DNA of 64,000 bases from Pandoraea commovens (lineage in GTDB: Bacteria; Pseudomonadota; Gammaproteobacteria; Burkholderiales; Burkholderiaceae). Made by a program: the position numbers and the translations under genes. The stretch covers positions 476,062 to 540,061 of the forward strand of contig NZ_CABPSA010000004.1 of the NCBI RefSeq assembly GCF_902459615.1, written 5' to 3'. The notes beneath the pieces were generated by a model that saw only the letters and a list, made by a program, of their open reading frames with translations, did not search any database and was not told the DNA's origin. Positions 30,833 to 39,592 of this stretch are shown one piece after another. Each line of letters starts with the position of its first letter. Position 1 is the first letter of the stretch.

Positions 30833-31336
30833 ATGTCTGGCATCTCTACTCCCAGCGAAAACGAATTCGACGCCATCACCGAACTTTGGGAGGCGTCCGT
30901 GCGTGCTACGCACGATTTCCTAAGCGACGACGATATTGCGTGGTTGCGTCCGCGCATTCGCAACGAGTATCTCGGCGCGGTGACGTTGCGCGTGTTTCGC
31001 GATGACGACGGCATCGTTCGCGGCTTTCTTGGCGTGTCGCCCGGCAATGTGGAGATGTTGTTCGTTGCTCCCGAGGCGCGTCGGCAGGGTATCGGCGCGA
31101 CGTTGCTCGCGTATGCGGTGCGTGAGTTGGACTGTGTCGGTGTCGACGTCAACGAACAGAATCCGCAGGCGCTGGCGTTCTATCGTCGCGAGGGTTTCGA
31201 GGTGACGGGACGCTCCGAACTCGATGGTCAGGGGCGTCCGTTCCCGATCCTGCATATGCGGCTTGCAACGGCAAAACCAGTTGCGCCGACTGCACCTACT
31301 TCACCTACTGCTGCGCCGGCAGCAGACGCTGTTTGA
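30833..31336 (+). CDS. GNAT-family N-acetyltransferase
   Basis: The 167-aa protein has the GNAT acetyl-CoA motif A (EMLFVAPEARRQGIGATLLAYAV) at about residues 77-100 and the ENPQALAFYRREGFE-like motif B (NEQNPQALAFYRREGF). The N-terminal VRATHDFLSDDDI recalls YjaB-like acetyltransferases. Its last 32 nt overlap the convergent EamA gene, and the Ala/Pro/Thr-rich C-terminal tail encoded there (about 20 residues) is not part of the fold. Confidence 0.88.
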   Translation: MSGISTPSENEFDAITELWEASVRATHDFLSDDDIAWLRPRIRNEYLGAVTLRVFRDDDGIVRGFLGVSPGNVEMLFVAPEARRQGIGATLLAYAVRELDCVGVDVNEQNPQALAFYRREGFEVTGRSELDGQGRPFPILHMRLATAKPVAPTAPTSPTAAPAADAV

Positions 31337-32189
31337 TCTTCGCGCCGAAGACGTTCACGACGAGCCCCGTCATGACGAGCATGGCACCGGCGATTTGCGG
31401 GGTCGTCAATTGTTCGTCCAGCAACAATGCGGCCGACGCCAGTCCGATGATCGGCACCAGCAGCGAGAACGGAGCGACCTGACTGGCGGGGTAGCGCGTC
31501 ATGAGGCGTCCCCAAAGCGAGTAGCCGACGAGTGTGGCGATGAAGGCGAGATAGGCGATTGCGAAGATCGACGACGCCGAGATGTGCTCGAGCGATTGCG
31601 CGATCTGTTGCGGGCCTTCGAACCAATAAGAGAGCAGGACGAACGGAATCGGTGGAATCAGGCTGGCCCAGACGACGAGTCCGACGAGATCGACCTTGCC
31701 GATTTTCTTCGTGACGATGTTGCCGGTGGCCCAACTGAGCGAGGCGCACAGGGTCAGCACGAAGCCGATGAGCGTCATGGCGCCGCCGCCTTGCATGCCG
31801 ATGACGGCGAGCCCCGCCGCAGCAATCAACAGGCCGATGACGTTCTGCGCGCGAAACCGTTCGCCGAGGCACATCGCTGCGAGCCCGAGCGTGAAGAAGG
31901 CCTGCGCTTGCAGCACGAGCGACGCGAGTCCGGCGGGCATGCCGACGTACATCGCAGTAAACAAGAGGGCGAACTGGCCGAACGAGATGGTGGCACCGTA
32001 GGCGATTAGCCATCCGAGTGACACTTGCGGGCGTTTGACGAAGAAGATCGCGGGAAACGCGGCAAGCAAAAATCGGAGTGCGCCCAGCAACATGGGCGGA
32101 ACGCCATGCAGGCCGACTTTGATGACAACGAAGTTCACGCCCCAGGCGAGTACGACGATCAGTGCCTGCAAGAGGTCCTTCGGTGCCAT
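31305..32189 (-). CDS. EamA-family (DMT) transporter
   Basis: This 294-aa protein has about ten membrane helices in two EamA repeats; the first opens LIVVLAWGVNFVVIKVGL and the second contains LSWATGNIVTKKIG. It resembles O-acetylserine/cysteine or amino-acid exporters (EamA/YdcZ class), substrate unknown. It is convergent with the GNAT gene and overlaps it by 32 nt. Confidence 0.92.
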   Translation of the reverse strand: MAPKDLLQALIVVLAWGVNFVVIKVGLHGVPPMLLGALRFLLAAFPAIFFVKRPQVSLGWLIAYGATISFGQFALLFTAMYVGMPAGLASLVLQAQAFFTLGLAAMCLGERFRAQNVIGLLIAAAGLAVIGMQGGGAMTLIGFVLTLCASLSWATGNIVTKKIGKVDLVGLVVWASLIPPIPFVLLSYWFEGPQQIAQSLEHISASSIFAIAYLAFIATLVGYSLWGRLMTRYPASQVAPFSLLVPIIGLASAALLLDEQLTTPQIAGAMLVMTGLVVNVFGAKIKQRLLPAQQ

Positions 32190-32456
32190 GTTGGCGTCTC
32201 CTGTTGCCGAATAGTTAATTTGTTATCGACGGAAGGCGAAAGTGTACTCCCGGTGCGTCGACCTGTCGTGAGGAAAAACCTGTCGGAAGGCTTGCTGGTC
32301 GGACGACTGACGTGCGTTCCCCAATGCCGCGGGTCCCGGCGGCCGATGAGTCCATGACGTATACTTTGGGTTTCGCTTATTAAGAGACGTCATCTCAGTT
32401 GCGCAAACGATGTTTGACGCGCGCGAGGCGGCGTTTGCCGTATCTAAGGAATTTGC

Positions 32457-33470
32457 ATGAACTTGCCTGCCCGCCGCGTTAGCGTCGCACCGATGATGGA
32501 TTGGACCGATAGGCACTGTCGCGTCTTTCATCGTCAGCTTTCGCGCCACACGTGGCTGTATACCGAGATGGTCACCACCGGTGCGCTGCTGCACGGCGAC
32601 GTTGCGCGTCATCTCGATTTCGATGCCGTGGAGCATCCCGTCGCGTTGCAACTGGGCGGGAGCGAACCACAGGATCTGGCGCGCGCGGCGAAGTTGGGTG
32701 AGCAGTGGGGGTACGACGAGATCAACCTGAATTGCGGTTGTCCGTCCGAGCGTGTGCAGCGCGGCGCATTCGGTGCGTGCCTGATGGCCGAGCCTGCGTT
32801 GGTGGCGGATTGCGTGAAGGCAATGCGCGACGTGGTACAGGTGCCCGTGACCGTCAAGCATCGTATTGGTATCGATGACGTCGAATCGTTCTCGTTCGTC
32901 GAGGACTTCGTGGGCAAGATCGCAGAAGCGGGATGCTCGACGTTCATCGTCCACGCACGCAACGCGATTCTCAAAGGCCTGAGCCCGAAAGAGAACCGCG
33001 AGATTCCTCCGCTCAAATACGACTATGCCTACCGTCTCAAGCAAGTGTTCCCGCAGCTCGAAATCCTGATCAACGGTGGCGTCAAAACACTCGATGAAGT
33101 CGAGCTGCACTTGCAGCACGTCGATGGCGTGATGCTGGGCCGCGAGGCGTATCACAACCCGTATGTACTTGCTGAGGTTGACGCGCGCTTTTATGGCGAT
33201 GCGTCGCCGGTGAAGTCGCGTGAGGAAGTGGAAGACGCGTTGATCGAATACGCGGCCTCGCAAGTGGAGAAGGGGCAGTATCTCGGCGCGATCACGCGTC
33301 ACGCGCTGGGCTTATATCGTGGCGTGCCGGGCGCGCGCGGATGGCGTCGCGTGCTGTCGGATCCGAAGCGTTTGAAGGCTGGCGTGAGTGCGTTCGAAGA
33401 CGCGCGCGCTCAGCTGCTTGCGGGCGCATTCTCCGAGCGTGACGAGGCGCAATCGAGCGTTGCGGCGTGA
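32457..33470 (+). CDS. dusA: tRNA-dihydrouridine(20/20a) synthase DusA
   Basis: DusA reduces U20/U20a in the D-loop of tRNAs using FMN and NADPH. The 337-aa protein has the Dus signature SVAPMMDWTDRHCR at the N-terminus, the catalytic cysteine in LNCGCPSERV, and the FMN-binding KHRIGID and INGGV stretches. The long C-terminal helical domain (YLGAITRHALGLYRGVPGAR) marks DusA rather than DusB or DusC. It stands beside tRNA-His. Confidence 0.96.
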   Translation: MNLPARRVSVAPMMDWTDRHCRVFHRQLSRHTWLYTEMVTTGALLHGDVARHLDFDAVEHPVALQLGGSEPQDLARAAKLGEQWGYDEINLNCGCPSERVQRGAFGACLMAEPALVADCVKAMRDVVQVPVTVKHRIGIDDVESFSFVEDFVGKIAEAGCSTFIVHARNAILKGLSPKENREIPPLKYDYAYRLKQVFPQLEILINGGVKTLDEVELHLQHVDGVMLGREAYHNPYVLAEVDARFYGDASPVKSREEVEDALIEYAASQVEKGQYLGAITRHALGLYRGVPGARGWRRVLSDPKRLKAGVSAFEDARAQLLAGAFSERDEAQSSVAA

Positions 33471-33585
33471 CACGTAGCGTGTAAGTGGCGACGTTCGGTG
33501 ACGAGCGTTCGCCGCGTGAGATGCCGATGTCGCGCACCGATCGTGCACGTGAGAGAAGAAATATTTCGAAGAAGTGAAAAAAGAG

Positions 33586-33615
33586 TTGGCAACGCGATAA
33601 AAACGTCGCTATAAT
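33586..33615 (+). promoter_or_regulatory. Sigma70 promoter of tRNA-His
   Basis: TTGGCA (33586-33591) and a perfect TATAAT (33610-33615) are 18 bp apart, about 43 nt before the tRNA. Confidence 0.8.
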
Positions 33616-33658
33616 CTTGTTTCTGTTCAGCGAGCAAGTCAAAGCGCTGATCACGGCG

Positions 33659-33734
33659 GTGGCCGTAGCTCAGTTGGTAGAGTCCTGGATTGTGATTCCA
33701 GTCGTCGTGGGTTCGAGTCCCATCGGTCACCCCA
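33659..33734 (+). tRNA. tRNA-His (GTG)
   Basis: The 76-nt gene has a full cloverleaf, anticodon loop TTGTGAT, discriminator C73 and encoded CCA. G at 33658 is the expected G-1 that pairs with C73. Confidence 0.97.
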
Positions 33735-34035
33735 AAATTCCCTTGTAGTTCTCAGCGTTACACGTCCTTCATTTTCCCGTTCCGGGAAATTCTCCCGAAA
33801 GAAAAAAGTTCTCTTGCTCAGTCGATAATCGACGTGCGTTCTGCTTGAGCGACGGTCATCGTGTTTGTGCATGCTCACGGGTTTCGTGCGCGTGGAATTC
33901 ATCGCATCGGTCGTCACCACTCATACGTTCCCCCAACCGCTGGCTCCACAGTTTTTGGCTTGCCTGGGACTAACACGGGGACCATGTGTCGCTTACGCTT
34001 GGCGGTTTGAAACAGCCGACAAATGGAGATAACGC
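33735..34035 (+). other. Intergenic region tRNA-His to GNAT
   Basis: No gene is supported here. A small hairpin TTTCCCG-TTC-CGGGAAA near 33774-33790 may end the tRNA transcript, though no T-run follows. The short reading frame on the minus strand runs through the tRNA and is spurious. Confidence 0.5.
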
Positions 34036-34500
34036 ATGACCGATTCGACGCTGGAAGTCCGCGCCGTCACACCGGAAGATTTCGATGCATGGCGGCCGCT
34101 GTGGGACGGCTACAACCGCTTCTACGGACGCTTCGACGCCACCGCTCTCCCGGAACACATCACGCGCACGACCTGGTCGCGCTTTTTCGACGGGTATGAG
34201 CCCATGCATGCCATCATCGCCAAACGTGGCGAACATACGCTCGGGCTCGTGCACTTCCTGTATCACCGCAGCACGACGATGGAAGGGCCGACCTGCTATT
34301 TGCAGGATCTCTTTACTGTCGAAGCGGCGCGTGGGCAGGGTGTGGGACGCGCGCTGATCGAGGCCGTCTACGCGCACGCGAAGGCATCCAATTCATCGCG
34401 GGTGTACTGGCACACGCACGAAACGAACCTCACCGCCATGCGGCTTTACGACGACGTCGCCGAGAAGCCTGGGTTTGTGATGTACCGCAAGAACCTTTGA
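34036..34500 (+). CDS. GNAT-family N-acetyltransferase
   Basis: The 154-aa protein has the acetyl-CoA motif LQDLFTVEAARGQGVGRALI at about residues 91-110 and ends in YDDVAEKPGFVMYRKNL, as in many small GNATs acting on amines or amino acids. GGAGATAACGC precedes the ATG. It is unrelated in detail to the GNAT at 30.8 kb. Confidence 0.9.
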   Translation: MTDSTLEVRAVTPEDFDAWRPLWDGYNRFYGRFDATALPEHITRTTWSRFFDGYEPMHAIIAKRGEHTLGLVHFLYHRSTTMEGPTCYLQDLFTVEAARGQGVGRALIEAVYAHAKASNSSRVYWHTHETNLTAMRLYDDVAEKPGFVMYRKNL

Positions 34501-34853
34501 AGTTACGCGGGCGGAATCCGTGGCGTCTCGTCCGTCGAGATGATGGAATAGCCAATTCGGGCGTATCAAATCCAGTCTAAGCGGCTCGAGATACGCCCGT
34601 TTGGACATTATTCGGCAACGCGCCGAGAGATTCCACGCCCGTGTTTTGCGGCCACAAGACATACAAATAACTCTGCTATGCTGCCGTCTGCGTAGCACAT
34701 CGCGCAGCCAATCAGCATTACAAAAGGCGGCGAAGGCGGGGCTGAATCACGTTAAGCGCTCCATGGTTTTCACGATCGGCCATCGCGTCGATAGTGCGTC
34801 GTACTTCACAATTGTTTGTGGTTTGACCGCGGAAATCCTGAGATTGCGAACTC
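34501..34853. other. Intergenic region upstream of the DUF4157 gene
   Basis: No gene is supported. CGGGCGTAT (34558-34566) and ATACGCCCG (34591-34599) could pair as a 9-bp stem with a 24-nt loop, a possible terminator-like structure after the GNAT gene. The last 100 nt are AT-richer and should hold the promoter of the next gene. Confidence 0.45.
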
Positions 34854-36680
34854 ATGAGAACGTATTCGGATTCGGGCAAAGACGAAGAACATCGGACGCA
34901 AGCAACGAGCCTAGGGCGCGACGAAGCGCAAGCCGCCGACGCGCCATTGGCAGATAACCGGCCTTCGACGGTCGCACTCCGACAACTCCAGACGATTGCT
35001 CACCACAGTCCCCGTGCCGTGCAACTGAAGTCGCTTCAGGGACTGACGGCTGGCGGCACATCTGCCGATTCTGCCGTTCAGCGCGAGGCAAGGCCTAACA
35101 ACACCGGTATTCCCGACGGGCTAAAGTCGGGCATCGAAAGCCTCAGCGGCATGTCGATGGACGCGGTAAAGGTGCATTACAACTCATCGCAGCCAGCGCA
35201 ACTCGATGCCCATGCGTACGCGCAGGGCACTGACATCCACCTGGCCCCCGGGCAAGAACAGCATCTCCCGCACGAGGCCTGGCACGTCGTGCAACAGGCG
35301 CAGGGCCGTGTTCAGCCGACAATGCAATTGCAAGCCACGCAGATCAACGACGATCCCGCCCTCGAGCATGAAGCAGATCGCATGGGGGCGCTGGCGATGC
35401 GGCAGGGGCCCGCGTCATCTTCTACGCTCAGGGAAATAGTGAGCGGGGCTCGTGTGCTGCAAGGCAATTTCCCCGATGCGGCGAACGACAAACGCAGGGA
35501 AGAGCAGGTCATCGACAAGGAAGACGTGCAGCTCGACCATATGGTGTCGCAAGAGAGTTGGCGGACGTTCAGCGAAACGCTAACCAAGACACTGGCGCCA
35601 ATGACAATGGATGGGAGCAGTCGTTGGGCGGACTTGGGCGCTGCGCTTGCAGCGTTCAGAACGGAGGCGAACAAGACCGCCGGAGCGCACGTGGTACTCA
35701 GTGAGCAACACCTGATCAACATTCCCGAGAACATTGTTCCGGGACGGGCAAATCAGGTGCAAGGTGCAAAAAACTTCTTCGATCCGGAAATGAGCGGGAA
35801 GGGCGCGACTGTCCAGGAGACGGCATTCTCTCTGGAGATGCGTAAGCTCGACGATGCGATACGTCAGATCAATCAGCTTGTGGTGCACGATTTTCTGCCG
35901 ACGAAGGTGGCCGACTCGAAAAAGGCGACGCATCACGATTCAGACGTGGAAGAGCATCTGGTAGCACTGCTCAAAGAAGCCACGGCGCAAATGGTCAAGC
36001 TCAATGCCGCACCCATTTCGTCTTACACGAAGGAGCATTGGTACCAATTCGACGGAAGCTGGGTGAAGAAGCGGAGTGCCACATGGCTCACCGGCGAAAG
36101 CGACGAGGCGGAGGACATCGGGCAGGAGGACGTGGAGGAGCAGGACGACTGGACCGACCTCAAGTTCACCTTCATCGTCAAATCCATGACCCGGGTCGGG
36201 AGCAGACCGACACTGGTCAACGTGCCCGTCATGGTGACGGCGAGCGTGCCGCCCGAGACATGGAGTCACATTTTCAAGCGCCACTATCTTCCGACATTCG
36301 CGTGGGACATTCAGGCCGTCAACACCTTCTGGAAGCAGGACCCTTTCACCTATCTCGATAGCGCGGCGGGGCGGGCTTTACTTCAGACCGAACTGACGTC
36401 GCTCCTGAAAAAGACGTTCAACTTCTCAAAATCACTCGATGTCGTCGAGGACCACGAAACGGACTATCAGGATTGGTCTCAAGCCGACAGTACGCTATTT
36501 TTCCAGGCCGACGTCGATAGCGAATTCTTGGCGACGGCCGCACCTCCCAAGCTGGCAAATCGATACGAAGTGAAGATCGATATCAAATCGATTGCGCCGC
36601 AAAGCGATACCCTTGCGTACGCCATGACGCCAACGGATTTGAGAGCGCTTAAGCCGCAGCCGCAAGTGGGCGGGGCATAA
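34854..36680 (+). CDS. DUF4157 (eCIS core domain) protein, probable toxin or cargo
   Basis: This 608-aa protein opens with a polar Q/A-rich segment, then a DUF4157 domain at about 83-157: NNTGIPDGLKSGIESLSGM, VHYNSS, AQGTDIHLAPGQE and the zinc motif HEAWH at 140-144, with a later EHEADRMG helix (171-178). DUF4157 occurs in proteins linked to extracellular contractile injection systems and other toxins. Beyond it, 225-306 contains LDHMVSQESW and INIPENIVPGRANQVQG, which recalls nuclease-like DH motifs. Residues 430-500 contain WSHIFKRHY. No family is assigned to either. No signal peptide or membrane helix is visible. No injection-system or immunity gene is recognised nearby. The Shine-Dalgarno is weak. 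Confidence 0.75.
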   Translation: MRTYSDSGKDEEHRTQATSLGRDEAQAADAPLADNRPSTVALRQLQTIAHHSPRAVQLKSLQGLTAGGTSADSAVQREARPNNTGIPDGLKSGIESLSGMSMDAVKVHYNSSQPAQLDAHAYAQGTDIHLAPGQEQHLPHEAWHVVQQAQGRVQPTMQLQATQINDDPALEHEADRMGALAMRQGPASSSTLREIVSGARVLQGNFPDAANDKRREEQVIDKEDVQLDHMVSQESWRTFSETLTKTLAPMTMDGSSRWADLGAALAAFRTEANKTAGAHVVLSEQHLINIPENIVPGRANQVQGAKNFFDPEMSGKGATVQETAFSLEMRKLDDAIRQINQLVVHDFLPTKVADSKKATHHDSDVEEHLVALLKEATAQMVKLNAAPISSYTKEHWYQFDGSWVKKRSATWLTGESDEAEDIGQEDVEEQDDWTDLKFTFIVKSMTRVGSRPTLVNVPVMVTASVPPETWSHIFKRHYLPTFAWDIQAVNTFWKQDPFTYLDSAAGRALLQTELTSLLKKTFNFSKSLDVVEDHETDYQDWSQADSTLFFQADVDSEFLATAAPPKLANRYEVKIDIKSIAPQSDTLAYAMTPTDLRALKPQPQVGGA

Positions 36681-37071
36681 GGTCGTCGAGGCCTTAGGTG
36701 ACGGCGTTCTGGCAGGCGTGCAAGTTCCCATTATTCCTGAGTGCCCCGTCGATAACTGACGTGCATTCGCTTTTGATGCTGCCAAAGTTTGATCTACATC
36801 TAATTTCCCGCTCGATGGGTTACGCCGTGCCGTACAGGGCCGTCCATAATGGACTCGTCATGTTTTCATGACCCTGTCTTCCCGGTGCCCATGGTGCCCC
36901 ATGCGTCCCGGTTTGAAGCCCGCCTCCCTCAGGCGGGCTTTTTTTATGTCCGGTACGATCCGGAATGTGCGCTTTGCGTAACGCTACGATGTCCCCTATG
37001 AAATTCGAACGTGCTACGATTTTTGGCATCGCAGGGCGTTTTTCGACTTTCAGGATAGTGTGGAGATAGCA
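36681..37071 (+). other. Intergenic region after the DUF4157 gene
   Basis: No gene is supported. The stretch holds a strong intrinsic terminator (36916-36945). After it come two copies of GCTACGAT (near 36982 and 37012) in the likely promoter region of the next small gene. Confidence 0.5.
36916..36945 (+). terminator. Intrinsic terminator downstream of the DUF4157 gene
   Basis: AAGCCCGCCT and AGGCGGGCTT pair perfectly over 10 bp with a 5-nt loop and run into seven T. It lies 235 nt beyond the DUF4157 stop, so an unseen short transcript could also end here. Confidence 0.85.
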
Positions 37072-37326
37072 ATGAGTACCTTTTTGCACGGTGGCCTCGG
37101 CTTGGGGAGCGACGGCGAGTCCGTGCGTTTTAATGTGCATGTCGACGGCAAGGTCTGGACCTGCCAGATCGGTCGCGCCGCGCTCAATCACCTGTCAGGC
37201 GTCGATGCCGGGGGCGAGGCGCTATTCGATCAGTTCGTCGACTTCGAAGACGAAATCGTCGACCTCGCCGCCAAGGCGATTGCGCAGGGTGCCAGCGTCG
37301 AGCCAATCGAAGTCGGCAAGCAATGA
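37072..37326 (+). CDS. Small DUF1488-like protein
   Basis: The 84-aa protein (MSTFLHGGLGLGSDGESVRF, then VDGKVWTCQIGRAALNHL) resembles DUF1488 proteins, which carry a conserved VDG-x3-C-x-I-x2-A-L pattern. The function is unknown. GGAGATAGCA precedes the ATG at 37072; an ATG 12 nt earlier is less well placed. A second small gene follows after 82 nt. Confidence 0.65.
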   Translation: MSTFLHGGLGLGSDGESVRFNVHVDGKVWTCQIGRAALNHLSGVDAGGEALFDQFVDFEDEIVDLAAKAIAQGASVEPIEVGKQ

Positions 37327-37408
37327 GCGTTTGATATTCAAATTGAACGTCGCAGCACCTTGCCGCCAGACAGGCGGCATCCCGCTAACCGGAAACACGG
37401 AGTCCTTC

Positions 37409-37657
37409 ATGAGCTACGCATCGCATGAGCAGGTCTACGATTACCGTGCAGGCTATCGAATTCGCGTTCAGGCGTTTCAGAATGAGTACGCCGGACCGTG
37501 GGACTATCTGGTGCAAGTGCTGCGACACGACAAGCCGGAAGGGCCGGAAGTGCGCTCTCCCGATGGTCATCGCGACAACCGGCTCGACGCCGAGATGGCT
37601 GGACGCAAGGCCGGTGAGCGCATCGTCGACGAACTACTCGGTGACGGGGACGCGTGA
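37409..37657 (+). CDS. Small conserved hypothetical protein
   Basis: This 82-aa acidic soluble protein opens MSYASHEQVYDYRAGYRIRV and contains PWDYLVQVLRHDKPEG, with no motif I recognise. An ACGGAG site precedes the ATG. It lies in tandem with the DUF1488-like gene and may share its transcript. Codon use is like the neighbouring genes, which supports it as real. Confidence 0.55.
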   Translation: MSYASHEQVYDYRAGYRIRVQAFQNEYAGPWDYLVQVLRHDKPEGPEVRSPDGHRDNRLDAEMAGRKAGERIVDELLGDGDA

Positions 37658-37679
37658 CCTTTCGCGCGCCCTTGGTCAT

Positions 37680-39434
37680 TTAGCCCGCCTCCGTCTCGCC
37701 ACACAAACGCCATACGCCGTCCGCCGAGAGGACGGCGCGTCCGTCTTCTGCGAGCTTATCCAGATGCGCGCGCAGCGAACGTCGCGCGACACCGTGCCGC
37801 GTCGCTGGTACGTCCGCATAGACCACCGGTGTGAGCATGTCGATGCTCGCCGGACCGACGTCCGCGAGCGCCGCCAGCGCGCTTGCTTCCCGCGCAAGCC
37901 GATGTGCCACCAGCCGCGCGATGCGCTGCGCCGGACGATCCATCACGAAGCCATGCCCCGGCGCGAGCCACTGTGGCGCCAACGCCGCCAGCTTTTCCAG
38001 CGATGCCAGATAAGTCGCCATATGGCCATCCGGCGGGTTGATGACCACCGTCGAGCCTTGCATCACGTGATCGCCGGTGAAGACCAGCTTCGCGTCGTCA
38101 AGCGAATAACACAGATGGTTCGCCGCGTGCCCCGGTGTGTGGACGGCGCGCAGCATGCGTCCATCCGGCAGCGTCACTTCGTCGTCGTCGGAGAGGGCGA
38201 CGTCCGGCACGAATGCCGTGTCCTGCCCTTCGTCATGACGCGCGTGCATGCCATACGTCACGGCCCCGGTCTTCGCCTTTAACAACCGCGCGCCGGGCGA
38301 ATGATCGCGATGCGTGTGCGTGACGAAAATCTGTCGGATGACGCCTGGCGCTGCACGCAGGATCGTCTCTGTATGCAGGGGATCGTCGGGGCCGGGATCG
38401 ATGACAGCCCACTCGTTCTGAGGCCCGCCGCCAATCAGATAGGTGTTGGTGCCGGGGCCGGTCATCATCCCCGGATTCGATGCGGTGACGCGAAGCACGC
38501 CGGGCATGAGCGTCACGACGTTTCCCGGCACGATGTCGTAGCTTCCGGTGCCTTGCTCCTGTGGATCGGTCAGCGTCAGTTCGGCCCACGCCGGCTCGTC
38601 CGGCGTGACGGGCCAGCGGCCGCGTTTGCCGTTGGCGAGGCGCGGCTGGATACGCGGGATTTCGTGCCGCGCGGCCAGCGTCGATGCCGTCGCTATCGCC
38701 CGCTCGGCAGTCCCCATACTTTCGATCCACTGGAGCAGTTTGCGCGTGGGCGGCAAAAGTCGCAGTTGGTCCGCGTGCGTCAGCGCATAGTGCGGACGCA
38801 TCCAACGGTGTGCTGCGGTCTCGATCTGATCGACTTCGACCGATTGGCCCTCGGGGAGCATCGCCAGAAAGAAGCGCGTGTCGAAACGTTTCGGCAGCGC
38901 GAGCGGCGTGACCCAGTGACTCAGATAGTGCAGACGGTCGGGCGTCAGCCGAACGTTGGATGCATGGCACAACGATGCGATATCGATCTTGCCGTCGTGC
39001 AGCGCGTCACGTTGGGTGCGCATGTCGTCGAGCGCGGAGGCTTCGATTGGCACACCCGTAGCATCGACCGCGAACAACACCCCCGTTTCCTCGAAGCATT
39101 CGCGGATGGCCGCGACGTAGTAATCGAGGCCATGATCGGTCAGTTGGAGACGTTCGCTCGCCGTGGCGTCGTTCAGCCCGATGCACGCCGCGTGTCCTTG
39201 CCGATCGGCCGCGTCGACAACACCGCCGGGAAAGACGTAGGCGTCGGAGCTGAAGTCACCGGCCCGGACGGCACGCCGTAACAGCAGCACTTCCAGACCA
39301 CTCGGGCGTTCGCGTAATACGACGAGACTCGCCGCCATCCGCAAGGACGTTGGCGAGCGCTGTGAGGGCGACTGGGAAGGCGAGGAATGCTGGCCGTCAG
39401 GCGTAGACGATTGCGCTTCGGGACGATCTGCCAT
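37680..39434 (-). CDS. Nudix-like / metallo-beta-lactamase fusion hydrolase
   Basis: This 584-aa protein joins two hydrolase folds. Residues about 30-260 are Nudix-like, with VFPGGVVDAAD and REC-x-EETGVLF giving a nearly complete box. Residues about 295-500 are metallo-beta-lactamase with the zinc motif HTHRDHSPG, a later HTPGHA and FTGDHVMQGS. A C-terminal winged-helix segment (about 510-570) matches the LACTB2-like BLACT_WH tail. LACTB2 relatives are endoribonucleases or thioester hydrolases, but the substrate of this fusion is unknown. The architecture recurs in Burkholderiaceae as I know them, so it is probably not an assembly error. Confidence 0.85.
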   Translation of the reverse strand: MADRPEAQSSTPDGQHSSPSQSPSQRSPTSLRMAASLVVLRERPSGLEVLLLRRAVRAGDFSSDAYVFPGGVVDAADRQGHAACIGLNDATASERLQLTDHGLDYYVAAIRECFEETGVLFAVDATGVPIEASALDDMRTQRDALHDGKIDIASLCHASNVRLTPDRLHYLSHWVTPLALPKRFDTRFFLAMLPEGQSVEVDQIETAAHRWMRPHYALTHADQLRLLPPTRKLLQWIESMGTAERAIATASTLAARHEIPRIQPRLANGKRGRWPVTPDEPAWAELTLTDPQEQGTGSYDIVPGNVVTLMPGVLRVTASNPGMMTGPGTNTYLIGGGPQNEWAVIDPGPDDPLHTETILRAAPGVIRQIFVTHTHRDHSPGARLLKAKTGAVTYGMHARHDEGQDTAFVPDVALSDDDEVTLPDGRMLRAVHTPGHAANHLCYSLDDAKLVFTGDHVMQGSTVVINPPDGHMATYLASLEKLAALAPQWLAPGHGFVMDRPAQRIARLVAHRLAREASALAALADVGPASIDMLTPVVYADVPATRHGVARRSLRAHLDKLAEDGRAVLSADGVWRLCGETEAG

Positions 39435-39592
39435 GAGACGTGCGCACTGAGGGCGCGCAATATCGGAAAGCCCCTAGTGTGCCATCGGAATAGAGACACC
39501 GCAGGCGGGGCGATCCCCAACTTGCGGCGCGCTGCGCGTTACGTCATCGACGAGGAGAAATCGGGACGGGCATCGTGATGCCCTCGTGACGA

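Noticed and set aside
33651-33920. Minus-strand frame over tRNA-His
   Set aside because: It runs through a certain tRNA gene and has no protein-like composition.
34854-36680. DUF4157 gene as part of a local injection-system or prophage cluster
   Set aside because: The neighbours are a GNAT gene and small conserved genes; no tail, sheath, spike or lysis gene is seen.
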